Origin: Pseudomonas orientalis | GTDB taxonomy: Bacteria; Pseudomonadota; Gammaproteobacteria; Pseudomonadales; Pseudomonadaceae | Reading direction: 5' to 3' | Length of the DNA: 64,000 nt | Assembly (NCBI RefSeq): GCF_001439815.1 | Contig: NZ_JYLM01000012.1 | Span: 108,731 to 172,730, forward strand | Shown here: in pieces, positions 8,599 through 16,890 of the stretch | Numbering within the stretch: position 1 is the stretch's first letter | Layout: each line of letters opens with the position of its first letter | Program-made: the position numbers and the translations under genes | Notes under the pieces: generated by a model | What the model was told of the DNA's origin: nothing | The model's database searches: none | What the model saw: the letters and a program-made list of their open reading frames with translations, nothing else

Positions 8599-9702
8599 TC
8601 ACTCCCGATGGTCGTGGGTCTGGGTGATACGGCCTTGTTCCACGTGGAACAAAGCGACTGGCGTTTCCGTCTGCCAGCCTTCCCTCAATAATTCGTGGTC
8701 TACACAGGTGATAAACACTTGGCAGCGTAAGTCTTCCAATAAGCGGCATAGCGCGCGGCGGTGCTGCTCGTCGAGTTCGGACGGCAAGTCATCCACCAGA
8801 TAAATACACTGACCGCGTCGGGCCTGGCTGACCAGGTGCCCCTGCGCGATACGCAATGCGCACACCACCAACTTCTGCTGGCCGCGGGACAAGATATCCG
8901 CAGCATTGTGAGCGCCTAATCTAAGGCGCAAATCAGCGCGTTGAGGTCCGGCCTGGGTGTGGCCAATTTGCTGGTCACGCTGCAGGGATGTCGCAAGCAC
9001 TGCACTCAGCTCGCGCTCCTTGTCCCAACCGCGGTAATAACTCAGCGTCAGCCCCTCGAGGTCCAACAGCTCGCTCAAGGTCTGCTCAAAGACTGGTTTC
9101 AAGGCTTTGATATAGGCACGGCGGTATTCATCTATTTCGTCGCTGGCCAGGCACAGTTCCCGGTCCCAGGCCGCTTGTGACGCGGCGTCAAGTGTACCAT
9201 GCCGCAGCCACGAGTTCCGCTGCCGCAGGGCCTTCTGCAGGCGCTGCCAAGTGGCCATGAAACGCGGTTCCACGTGGAACACTCCCCAGTCGAGGAATTG
9301 CCTGCGAATTTTTGGTGCGCCTTCCAATAAACGGAAGCTGTCGGGGTTGATCAACTGCAACGGCAGGATTTCCGCCAGCTGCGCTGCACTGCGCGCATTT
9401 TGCCCATCGATGCGGATCTGAAACTCCCCGCTGCGATCACGGGATATGCCCAGGGCGCTATGCCCACCTTCGGCCAATTCGACCTGGCCGAATACCGTGC
9501 ACGCCAGTTGCTCGTATTGGATCACCGGTAAAAGGCGGGCACTGCGAAAGGAACGGGCGAGCCCCAGCAAGTGGATGGCTTCCAGCACGCTGGTTTTGCC
9601 ACTGCCATTGGCGCCGTGAAGAATGTTGATGCGGGGGGAAGGGGAGAAGGTCACCGGGTGCAGATTGCGCACCGCGGTGACCGAGACGCGACTGAGGGAC
9701 AT
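8599..9702 (-). CDS. recF: DNA replication and repair protein RecF
   Basis: 367 residues. An SMC/ABC-type ATPase with Walker A GANGSGKTS (about 30-38) and a signature plus Walker B near LSRGQQKLVV and YLVDDLPSELD. RecF acts with RecO and RecR to load RecA onto gapped DNA and helps restart replication. The gene lies 20 bp after dnaN and 4 bp before gyrB in the same operon. Two perfect parS palindromes are embedded in its coding sequence, translating as FHVE in two frames of use (residues near 145 and near the C-terminus). Confidence 0.98.
   Translation of the reverse strand: MSLSRVSVTAVRNLHPVTFSPSPRINILHGANGSGKTSVLEAIHLLGLARSFRSARLLPVIQYEQLACTVFGQVELAEGGHSALGISRDRSGEFQIRIDGQNARSAAQLAEILPLQLINPDSFRLLEGAPKIRRQFLDWGVFHVEPRFMATWQRLQKALRQRNSWLRHGTLDAASQAAWDRELCLASDEIDEYRRAYIKALKPVFEQTLSELLDLEGLTLSYYRGWDKERELSAVLATSLQRDQQIGHTQAGPQRADLRLRLGAHNAADILSRGQQKLVVCALRIAQGHLVSQARRGQCIYLVDDLPSELDEQHRRALCRLLEDLRCQVFITCVDHELLREGWQTETPVALFHVEQGRITQTHDHRE
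8637..8650. promoter_or_regulatory. parS: parS site (perfect), in recF 3' end
   Basis: GTTCCACGTGGAAC, a perfect 14-bp palindrome extended to TTGTTCCACGTGGAACAA. It matches the ParB-binding parS of Pseudomonas, where CTP-bound ParB clamps load to segregate the origin. About 3.8 kb from oriC. Confidence 0.9.
9267..9280. promoter_or_regulatory. parS: parS site (perfect), inside recF
   Basis: Second exact copy of GTTCCACGTGGAAC, 630 bp from the first and still within recF. The ParA/ParB genes that use such sites are at 23955-25634. Confidence 0.9.
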
Positions 9703-9722
9703 CTAGCTTCTGCTGAGCATGA

Positions 9723-10826
9723 TTACAGGCGCATCGGCATAACAACATAAGCCGAGTCGTCGTTATCGGATTCTTGTACCAGTGCGCTGCTGTTGGAGTC
9801 CGACAGAATCAGGCGAACCTGCTCGGTGGTCATTACACCCAGCACGTCCAGCAGGTAGCTCACGTTAAAGCCGATTTCAAGGTTGCCACCGTTGTAGTCG
9901 ACGCCAACTTCTTCTTCCGCTTCTTCCTGTTCCGGGTTGTTCGCCTGGATTTTCAACTGACCATTGGCCAGTTGCAGGCGAATGCCCCGGTACTTCTCGT
10001 TAGAGAGGATGGCGGTACGGCTGAACGCTTCGCGCAGGGCCTGACGATCGCCGAGTACGAGCTTGTCACCGCCTTTAGGCAACACGCGCTCATAGTCCGG
10101 GAACTTGCCGTCTACCAGCTTGGACGTAAAAGTGAATTCGCCGGTCGTCGCGCGTATATGGTGCTGACCCAGAACGATACTGACATTGCCATCGGGCTCA
10201 GTGAGCAAGCGCGCCAACTCGAGGATACCTTTACGCGGCACGATGACCTGGTGACGGTCCGGCTGACCGATATCGGCGCGCATCGAGCACATTGCAAGGC
10301 GGTGACCGTCAGTCGCGACCGCACGGATGATGCCTTCGGACACTTCCAACAGCATGCCATTGAGGTAGTAACGCACGTCCTGCTGGGCCATGGCGAAGCT
10401 TGTGCGCTCGATCAAGCGACGCAGCTTGCTCTGCTCCAGGCTGCAGGTCAGCGAACCTGGACCTTCTTCCACCGTCGGGAAATCGTTGGCCGGCAAGGTG
10501 GAGAGGGTGAAACGACTACGCCCGGCTTTGACAACCAGTTTCGACTCATCAACCTTGATGTCGATCAGCGCGTCGTTCGGCAGGCTCTTGCAGATATCCA
10601 TCAGCTTGCGCGCCGGCACGGTGATCTCGCCAGGTTCGGCGGGCTCGTCGAGCTGCACGCGGCCAACCAGCTCGACTTCCAGGTCGGTACCGGTCAGGGA
10701 CAACTGCTGGCCTTCGACCACCAGTAATACGTTGGAAAGCACCGGCAAGGTCTGTCGGCGCTCGACGACGCCTGCGACCAGTTGCAGGGGTTTCAACAGG
10801 GCTTCGCGTTGAATGGTGAAATGCAT
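9723..10826 (-). CDS. dnaN: DNA polymerase III beta subunit (sliding clamp)
   Basis: 367 residues, the normal length for the three-domain clamp. The start MHFTIQREALLKPLQLVAGVV and the C-terminal SALVQESDNDDSAYVVMPMRL end are typical. The dimeric ring encircles DNA and tethers polymerase III and other partners. It lies 38 bp downstream of dnaA and 20 bp upstream of recF on the leftward strand. No unusual features. Confidence 0.99.
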   Translation of the reverse strand: MHFTIQREALLKPLQLVAGVVERRQTLPVLSNVLLVVEGQQLSLTGTDLEVELVGRVQLDEPAEPGEITVPARKLMDICKSLPNDALIDIKVDESKLVVKAGRSRFTLSTLPANDFPTVEEGPGSLTCSLEQSKLRRLIERTSFAMAQQDVRYYLNGMLLEVSEGIIRAVATDGHRLAMCSMRADIGQPDRHQVIVPRKGILELARLLTEPDGNVSIVLGQHHIRATTGEFTFTSKLVDGKFPDYERVLPKGGDKLVLGDRQALREAFSRTAILSNEKYRGIRLQLANGQLKIQANNPEQEEAEEEVGVDYNGGNLEIGFNVSYLLDVLGVMTTEQVRLILSDSNSSALVQESDNDDSAYVVMPMRL

Positions 10827-10864
10827 GGTCTAGTCCCTTGCCTTAATAAGCTGCGCTGGCGTCA

Positions 10865-12370
10865 TCAGGTAGTCAGTGTACGCAGCAGGTTCTTGTAGTC
10901 CTCGCGAATATCCGCGTCGGATTCCTTAAGTTCATTGATCTTGCGGCACGCGTGCAAAACCGTGGTGTGGTCGCGACCACCAAACACATCGCCGATTTCC
11001 GGCAGGCTGTGGTTGGTCAACTCCTTGGAGAGGGCCATGGCCACCTGGCGCGGGCGTGCCACCGAGCGCGAACGACGCTTGGACAGCAGGTCGGAAATCT
11101 TGATCTTGTAATACTCGGCGACGGTTCGCTGGATGTTATCCACACTCACCAGCTTGTCCTGCAGCGCCAGCAAGTCTTTCAGGGATTCGCGAATCAGCTC
11201 GATGGTGATGTCGCGCCCCATGAAGTGCGAGTGCGCAATGACGCGCTTGAGTGCGCCCTCAAGTTCACGCACGTTGGAACGGATGCGCTGAGCAATAAAG
11301 AACGCGGCGTCGTGGGGCAGATCGACTTTGGCCTGGTCGGCCTTTTTCATCAGGATCGCGACGCGGGTTTCCAGCTCGGGTGGCTCAACGGCAACAGTCA
11401 GCCCCCAGCCGAAGCGCGACTTCAAGCGCTCTTCGAGACCTTCGATTTCCTTTGGATAACGGTCACTGGTGAGGATGACCTGCTGTCCGCCTTCAAGCAG
11501 TGCGTTGAACGTGTGGAAAAACTCTTCCTGAGAACGTTCCTTGCGCGCGAAGAATTGAATGTCATCGATAAGCAACGCATCAACGGAGCGATAAAAACGC
11601 TTGAACTCGTTGATGGCGTTGAGCTGCAAAGCCTTGACCATGTCCGCCACGAAACGCTCCGAGTGCAGGTAGACCACCTTGGCATTCGGGTTCTTCTTCA
11701 ACAGGTGGTTACCCACCGCGTGCATCAAGTGGGTTTTACCCAAGCCGACGCCGCCATAAAGGAAGAGCGGGTTGTAACCGTGCTTGGGGTTATCGGCCAC
11801 TTGCCAGGCGGCCGCACGGGCCAACTGGTTGGACTTGCCTTCGACAAAATTCTCAAAGGTAAAGGTGCGGTTCAGGTAGCTGGTGTGCTTGAGCGCGCCT
11901 TCGACCTGCACAGTGCGCTGTTCGGCACGAACCGGCGCTTGTTGAGAGCTGGCGCCAGCCATGGGATCGAAGCTGTCACGGGACGGTTCTTCGTTCTCGG
12001 GTGCATTTTTAGGCGCAGACGACTTGGTGGGCGTCGGCGCGGGCGCTGCAGCAACGGATGCCGCCTGGAAATGCGATGCAGCTGCAGCCAAAGGTGCATT
12101 CGGGGCAGCGCGAGGTGCGGAGCTGCGTTTGCTGCCTATTAATAAGGAAAGCACGGGCGCGATGCCGTTGCCGTGTTCGTCGAGCAATTCGAGAACGCGG
12201 CTCAGGTACTTCTCGTTGACCCAGTCGAGAACAAAACGATTGGGCGCGTAGACACGCAACTCGTCGCCTTCGGCTTCGACCTGTAGCGGACGGATCCAGG
12301 TGTTGAATTGCTGGGCAGGCAGCTCATCGCGCAAAAGCTCCACGCACTGCTGCCAAAGTTCCACTGACAC
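10865..12370 (-). CDS. dnaA: Chromosomal replication initiator DnaA
   Basis: 501 residues with the four standard domains: an N-terminal DnaB-interaction domain (1-80), a low-complexity Ala/Pro-rich linker (85-155), an AAA+ ATPase with Walker A GGVGLGKT (206-213) and Walker B LLIDDIQFF, and a C-terminal helix-turn-helix with the DnaA-box signature GGRDHTTVLHACRKI. ATP-DnaA melts oriC, which lies immediately upstream (12371-12955). First gene of the dnaA-dnaN-recF-gyrB operon. Confidence 0.99.
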   Translation of the reverse strand: MSVELWQQCVELLRDELPAQQFNTWIRPLQVEAEGDELRVYAPNRFVLDWVNEKYLSRVLELLDEHGNGIAPVLSLLIGSKRSSAPRAAPNAPLAAAASHFQAASVAAAPAPTPTKSSAPKNAPENEEPSRDSFDPMAGASSQQAPVRAEQRTVQVEGALKHTSYLNRTFTFENFVEGKSNQLARAAAWQVADNPKHGYNPLFLYGGVGLGKTHLMHAVGNHLLKKNPNAKVVYLHSERFVADMVKALQLNAINEFKRFYRSVDALLIDDIQFFARKERSQEEFFHTFNALLEGGQQVILTSDRYPKEIEGLEERLKSRFGWGLTVAVEPPELETRVAILMKKADQAKVDLPHDAAFFIAQRIRSNVRELEGALKRVIAHSHFMGRDITIELIRESLKDLLALQDKLVSVDNIQRTVAEYYKIKISDLLSKRRSRSVARPRQVAMALSKELTNHSLPEIGDVFGGRDHTTVLHACRKINELKESDADIREDYKNLLRTLTT

Positions 12371-12955
12371 GGATATCCCCTAAGTTGAAAGCCGGTGAGG
12401 CAAAAACAGCCGCCATTGTAGCGGTCAGCCGGCCACTTATCCACATGAAGGTTGTTCAGAGGGCACCCAAAATCAACGCGTTAACGGAAAAAAAGGCGAC
12501 CGGCGGTCTGTGAATAAGCTCTGTGGATAACCGTACCTGAGCCCGTTGTACAAATAGGGGCAAAAGTCTGTGGGTAACCGGCCTGTGGATAACAAGCCAT
12601 TCCACACACAGCTTATCCGATAGCGCAGCACAGGCAGAGCACCGTTTCTCCCCCGTGTTGTCATCCTCTGTACACCACGTTAAATAAGGCTTGAAGGCAG
12701 TTATCCACAGAAGAACGCCTCCCTAGCTTTTATAAGCTTTACAGAAAAGCTTTAAATAACTTCCTTCTTTATTTTTATATCTATGCCACTGCTCATGGAA
12801 GGCAAGCGGGTTGAAAGGGTGAGGGGCCTTCCAGATATCTAATTAAAGGAAAAGCTGGTTGGAAATTGACCTAGAGGCTTGCTTTCTCTAGAATCGCCGG
12901 TCTCTTAAAACGGGGGCCATTCCGGCCCGTTGTGGACGAACCAGGTAACAACGCC
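12371..12955. other. oriC: Chromosomal replication origin oriC (dnaA-rpmH intergenic)
   Basis: 585 bp without a gene between divergent dnaA and rpmH. Perfect DnaA boxes (TTATCCACA or its complement TGTGGATAA) are at 12437-12445, 12522-12530, 12584-12592 and 12701-12709. One-mismatch boxes are at 12509-12517 (TGTGAATAA) and 12569-12577 (TGTGGGTAA). An AT-rich tract follows at about 12725-12785, a likely unwinding element. The right part carries the rpmH promoter. Box density, AT-rich flank and location match the known Pseudomonas origin. Confidence 0.92.
12866..12894 (+). promoter_or_regulatory. Sigma-70 promoter of rpmH
   Basis: TTGACC (12866-12871) and TAGAAT (12889-12894) separated by exactly 17 bp, ending 61 bp before the rpmH ATG. 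Confidence 0.75.
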
Positions 12956-13090
12956 ATGAAACGTACTTTCCAACCAAGCACCATCAAACGCGCCCGTACT
13001 CACGGCTTCCGTGCTCGCATGGCTACCAAGAACGGCCGTGCTGTCCTGTCGCGTCGCCGCGCCAAAGGTCGTGCGCGTCTGGCAGTTTGA
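12956..13090 (+). CDS. rpmH: 50S ribosomal protein L34
   Basis: 44 residues, MKRTFQPSTIKRARTHGF followed by the Arg/Lys-rich tail ending in RARLAV. This is the full sequence pattern of bacterial L34, a small basic protein of the large ribosomal subunit. It begins the rightward rpmH-rnpA-yidD-yidC cluster, and its TGA is 16 bp before the rnpA start. Confidence 0.98.
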   Translation: MKRTFQPSTIKRARTHGFRARMATKNGRAVLSRRRAKGRARLAV

Positions 13091-13106
13091 TAATCCGGTA
13101 CTGGTG

Positions 13107-13511
13107 GTGAGTCAGGACTTCAGTCGGGAAAAGCGTTTGCTAACCCCCCGGCATTTCAAGGCAGTCTTTGACTCCCCCACCGGCAAGGTTCCGGGGAAAA
13201 ATCTCCTGCTCCTTGCGCGTAACAACGATCTTGATCACCCCCGTCTCGGGTTGGTGATCGGCAAGAAGAGCGTCAAGCTCTCCGTTGAGCGCAATCGCCT
13301 CAAGCGTCTGATGCGCGAATCGTTTCGCCTCCACCAGGACACTCTGGTTGGTTGGGATATTGTTATCGTCGCGCGCAAAGGCTTGGGGGATGTAGAAAAC
13401 CCCGAATTGATTCAGCATTTCGGCAAGCTCTGGAAACGTCTGGCGCGTACCCACAAACCAGCACCAGCAGTCAGCACCGAAACTGTAGGGGTAGACAGCA
13501 CTGATGCGTAA
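13107..13511 (+). CDS. rnpA: Ribonuclease P protein component
   Basis: 134 residues when started at the GTG at 13107 (VSQDFSREKRLLTPRHFKAV), the start used by Pseudomonas homologues. The open frame runs further upstream, but that part overlaps rpmH and is not conserved. The RNR signature (SVERNRLKRLMRESFR) that binds the P RNA is present. With the rnpB RNA, which is not in this window, it matures tRNA 5' ends. The 3' end overlaps yidD by 8 bp. Confidence 0.95.
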   Translation: MSQDFSREKRLLTPRHFKAVFDSPTGKVPGKNLLLLARNNDLDHPRLGLVIGKKSVKLSVERNRLKRLMRESFRLHQDTLVGWDIVIVARKGLGDVENPELIQHFGKLWKRLARTHKPAPAVSTETVGVDSTDA

Positions 13512-13749
13512 ACTGGCCCTCGTTCCGATCCAGTTTTATCGCTATGCCATTAGTCCTCTGATGGCCAGCCACTGTCGTTTCTACCCCAGTTGTTCCTGCT
13601 ACGCGTTAGAAGCCATAGAAAATCATGGTCTTCTGCGCGGTGGCTGGCTGACCTTTCGTCGTTTAGGTCGCTGTCATCCGTGGAATCCCGGTGGTTATGA
13701 CCCGGTTCCGCCTATCCCTACCTCCCGTTCTTCTTCGATGGCCGAGTAA
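13504..13749 (+). CDS. yidD: Membrane protein insertion efficiency factor YidD
   Basis: 81 residues with the conserved SHCRFYPSCSCYALEAIENHG and GRCHPWNPGGYDPVP motifs. It is a small amphipathic inner-membrane-associated protein that assists YidC/Sec insertion. It overlaps rnpA by 8 bp and ends 2 bp before yidC, a conserved arrangement implying coupling. Confidence 0.96.
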   Translation: MRKLALVPIQFYRYAISPLMASHCRFYPSCSCYALEAIENHGLLRGGWLTFRRLGRCHPWNPGGYDPVPPIPTSRSSSMAE

Positions 13750-13751
13750 TC

Positions 13752-15434
13752 ATGGATATTAAACGCACGATCCTGATCGTCGCCCTGGCAATCGTGTCCT
13801 ACGTCATGGTCCTGAAATGGAACCAGGACTACGGCCAGGCTGCCCTGCCGACTCAGAATGTTGCTACCAACCAGGCTGCGCCGGCTATTCCGGACACCCC
13901 GCTGGGTAACAATGCGTCCGCGAGTGCCGATGTTCCCAGCGCGAATGGCGAGACAAGTGCCCCGTTAGAAACGCCAGTGGTCACCAACAAAGACCTCATC
14001 CACGTTAAAACGGATGTGCTTGACCTGGCTATCGACCCGCAGGGTGGTGATATCGCACAGCTGAAGCTGCCGCTTTATCCCCGTCGCCAAGACCACCCGG
14101 ATGTTCCGTTCCAGCTGTTCGATAACGGCGGTGAACGTACCTATCTGGCGCAAAGCGGCCTGACCGGCACCAATGGTCCGGATGCTCGTGCTGCCGGTCG
14201 TCCGGTTTATTCGACCGAACAGAAGACTTATCAACTGGCTGATGGCCAGAACCAGTTGAACGTCGACCTGAAATTCAGCCTCGACGGCGTCAATTACATC
14301 AAGCGTTTCAGCTTCACCCGTGGTTTGTACGATTTGAAGGTCACTTACCTGATCGACAACACCAGCGACAAAGCCTGGAGCGGCAACCTGTTTGCCCAGC
14401 TCAAGCGTGACGCCAGCTCCGATCCTTCTTCCAGCACTGCCACCGGCACCGCGACTTACCTGGGCGCCGCCCTGTGGACAAGTAACGAGCCGTACAAAAA
14501 GGTGTCGATGAAGGACATCGACAAGGGCGCGCTGAAAGAAACCGTTCAAGGTGGCTGGGTAGCGTGGCTGCAACACTATTTCGTGACCGCCTGGATCCCG
14601 AACAAGGGTGAAGCCAACCTGGTTCAAACTCGCAAGGACAGCCAAGGTAACTACATCATTGGCTTTACTGGCCCGGCGTTGACCGTCGCACCCGGTGCCA
14701 AGGCAGAAACCAGCGCTACTCTGTACGCCGGCCCGAAAAGCCAAGCCGTGTTGAAAGAGTTGTCCCCAGGTCTTGAATTGACTGTGGATTACGGCTTCCT
14801 GTGGTTCATTGCCCAGCCGATCTTCTGGCTGCTGCAACATATCCACAGCATCGTCGGTAACTGGGGCTTCTCGATCATCTTCCTGACCATGCTGATCAAG
14901 GGGATCTTCTTCCCACTGTCGGCGGCCAGCTACAAGTCGATGGCGCGCATGCGTGCCGTGGCTCCGAAACTGGCGGCGTTGAAAGAACAGCATGGCGATG
15001 ACCGGCAGAAAATGTCCCAGGCCATGATGGAGCTGTACAAGAAAGAGAAGATCAACCCGCTGGGTGGTTGCTTGCCGATTCTTGTACAGATGCCGGTGTT
15101 CCTGTCGCTGTACTGGGTACTCCTGGAAAGCGTGGAAATGCGCCAGGCACCGTTCATTCTGTGGATAACCGACCTGTCGATCAAGGACCCGTTCTTTATC
15201 CTGCCGATCATCATGGGCGCGACCATGTTTATCCAGCAGCGCCTGAACCCGACTCCGCCGGATCCAATGCAGGCCAAGGTGATGAAAATGATGCCGATCA
15301 TCTTCACCTTCTTCTTCCTGTGGTTCCCAGCGGGCCTGGTCCTGTACTGGGTCGTCAACAACGTGTTGTCGATCTCCCAACAGTGGTACATCACACGTAA
15401 AATCGAAGCGGCTACCAAAAAAGCCGAGGCGTAA
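13752..15434 (+). CDS. yidC: Membrane protein insertase YidC
   Basis: 560 residues. An N-terminal transmembrane anchor (about 6-22), a large periplasmic beta-super-sandwich domain (about 60-340), then the conserved five-helix insertase core, including the cytoplasmic hairpin KLAALKEQHGDDRQKMSQAMMELYKKEKINPLGG-type region and the NPTPPD loop. It inserts membrane proteins alone or with SecYEG, including Foa and Foc of the ATP synthase encoded later in this window. A hairpin terminator follows at about 15460-15484. Confidence 0.98.
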   Translation: MDIKRTILIVALAIVSYVMVLKWNQDYGQAALPTQNVATNQAAPAIPDTPLGNNASASADVPSANGETSAPLETPVVTNKDLIHVKTDVLDLAIDPQGGDIAQLKLPLYPRRQDHPDVPFQLFDNGGERTYLAQSGLTGTNGPDARAAGRPVYSTEQKTYQLADGQNQLNVDLKFSLDGVNYIKRFSFTRGLYDLKVTYLIDNTSDKAWSGNLFAQLKRDASSDPSSSTATGTATYLGAALWTSNEPYKKVSMKDIDKGALKETVQGGWVAWLQHYFVTAWIPNKGEANLVQTRKDSQGNYIIGFTGPALTVAPGAKAETSATLYAGPKSQAVLKELSPGLELTVDYGFLWFIAQPIFWLLQHIHSIVGNWGFSIIFLTMLIKGIFFPLSAASYKSMARMRAVAPKLAALKEQHGDDRQKMSQAMMELYKKEKINPLGGCLPILVQMPVFLSLYWVLLESVEMRQAPFILWITDLSIKDPFFILPIIMGATMFIQQRLNPTPPDPMQAKVMKMMPIIFTFFFLWFPAGLVLYWVVNNVLSISQQWYITRKIEAATKKAEA

Positions 15435-15459
15435 TTTACTCTGTGGATAACCACTCAAG

Positions 15460-15484
15460 ACGCCCCCTAGTGGGGCGTTTTGCT
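15460..15484 (+). terminator. Terminator after yidC
   Basis: Stem ACGCCCC / GGGGCGT with loop CTAGT, followed by TTTTGCTTT, in the gap between yidC and mnmE. Confidence 0.75.
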
Positions 15485-15513
15485 TTCCGATACTTTAATT
15501 CTGGAACCTGCTG

Positions 15514-16884
15514 ATGAGCGCTCCCCGTGAAACCATCGCTGCTGTCGCAACCGCTCAAGGTCGCGGCGGCGTCGGTATCGTTCGAATTTCCGGGCCGCTC
15601 GCCAGCGCGGCCGCCAAGGCGATCAGTGGACGGGAGTTGAAGCCGCGGTTCGCCCATTACGGCCCGTTTCTGGATGTGGACGAAAGTGTGCTGGACGAGG
15701 GCCTCGCCCTTTATTTCCCGGGACCCAACTCCTTCACCGGTGAAGATGTACTGGAACTGCAGGGCCATGGCGGTCCGGTTGTTCTGGACATGCTGCTGCA
15801 GCGTTGCCTGCAACTGGGCTGCCGTCTGGCCCGGCCGGGCGAATTCAGCGAGCGGGCGTTCCTCAATGACAAACTCGACCTGGCCCAGGCCGAAGCCATT
15901 GCCGACCTGATCGAGGCAAGTTCTGCACAAGCCGCGCGCAATGCATTGCGTTCGTTGCAGGGGGCCTTTTCCTTGCGTGTGCATAACTTGACCGAGCAAT
16001 TGATCAGCCTGCGAATCTATGTCGAGGCCGCCATTGATTTTCCTGAAGAGGAAATTGATTTCCTGGCCGATGGCCACGTCCTGGCGATGCTGGATAAAGT
16101 CCGCGATGAGTTATCCACAGTGCTGCGCGAAGCGGGGCAGGGTGCATTGCTGCGTGACGGCATGACCGTGGTGATTGCGGGGCGACCTAACGCCGGTAAA
16201 TCCAGCCTGCTTAATGCATTGGCGGGGCGCGAAGCGGCCATTGTTACCGAAATCGCGGGTACCACTCGCGACATCCTGCGCGAACATATCCACATCGATG
16301 GCATGCCGTTGCACGTGGTCGATACGGCAGGGTTGCGCAATACGGACGACCAGGTCGAGAAGATCGGCGTGGAACGCGCGCTCAAAGCCATCGGCGAGGC
16401 AGATCGTGTGTTGCTGGTGGTGGACGCCACCGCCCCCGAGGCGGTGGATCCCTTTGCGCTGTGGCCGGAATTCCTCGAGCAACGGCCAGACCCGACCAAA
16501 GTCACCTTGATCCGTAACAAAGCCGACCTGACCGGTGAAGCCATTGCGATGCAAATCAGCGAGGATGGCCATGTGACTATCAGCCTGAGCGCCAAGTCGG
16601 CAGGCGAAGGCCTGGAGCTGCTGCGTGACCATCTCAAGGCCTGCATGGGCTACGAGCAGACCTCGGAAAGCAGCTTCAGTGCACGCCGCAGGCATCTGGA
16701 GGCGCTTCGCCATGCCAGCGCGGCGTTGGAGCACGGACGAGCACAGCTGACCCTGGCGGGTGCAGGAGAGCTGCTGGCTGAGGATTTGCGCCAGGCGCAG
16801 CAGCTGTTAGGTGAGATTACCGGTGCATTCAGCTCCGATGACTTGCTCGGCCGAATTTTTTCCAGCTTCTGTATCGGTAAATAG
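15514..16884 (+). CDS. mnmE: tRNA modification GTPase MnmE
   Basis: 456 residues. The N-terminal tetrahydrofolate-binding domain starts APRETIAAVATAQGRGGVGI; the G domain shows GRPNAGKSSLLNAL (P-loop), TTRDI (switch I), DTAGLR (G3) and NKAD (G4); the C-terminus is FCIGK with the catalytic Cys. With MnmG it installs the cmnm5/nm5 group on U34 of certain tRNAs. It ends 6 bp from the stop of the leftward TonB receptor gene, with no evident terminator between the convergent genes. Confidence 0.98.
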   Translation: MSAPRETIAAVATAQGRGGVGIVRISGPLASAAAKAISGRELKPRFAHYGPFLDVDESVLDEGLALYFPGPNSFTGEDVLELQGHGGPVVLDMLLQRCLQLGCRLARPGEFSERAFLNDKLDLAQAEAIADLIEASSAQAARNALRSLQGAFSLRVHNLTEQLISLRIYVEAAIDFPEEEIDFLADGHVLAMLDKVRDELSTVLREAGQGALLRDGMTVVIAGRPNAGKSSLLNALAGREAAIVTEIAGTTRDILREHIHIDGMPLHVVDTAGLRNTDDQVEKIGVERALKAIGEADRVLLVVDATAPEAVDPFALWPEFLEQRPDPTKVTLIRNKADLTGEAIAMQISEDGHVTISLSAKSAGEGLELLRDHLKACMGYEQTSESSFSARRRHLEALRHASAALEHGRAQLTLAGAGELLAEDLRQAQQLLGEITGAFSSDDLLGRIFSSFCIGK

Positions 16885-16890
16885 CCAGGT

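Noticed and set aside
13011..13106. Upstream extension of rnpA into rpmH
   Set aside because: This part is rpmH in another frame; rnpA homologues start at the GTG at 13107.
13965..15458. 497-residue open frame antisense to yidC
   Set aside because: Overlaps yidC completely and shows no recognisable motif.
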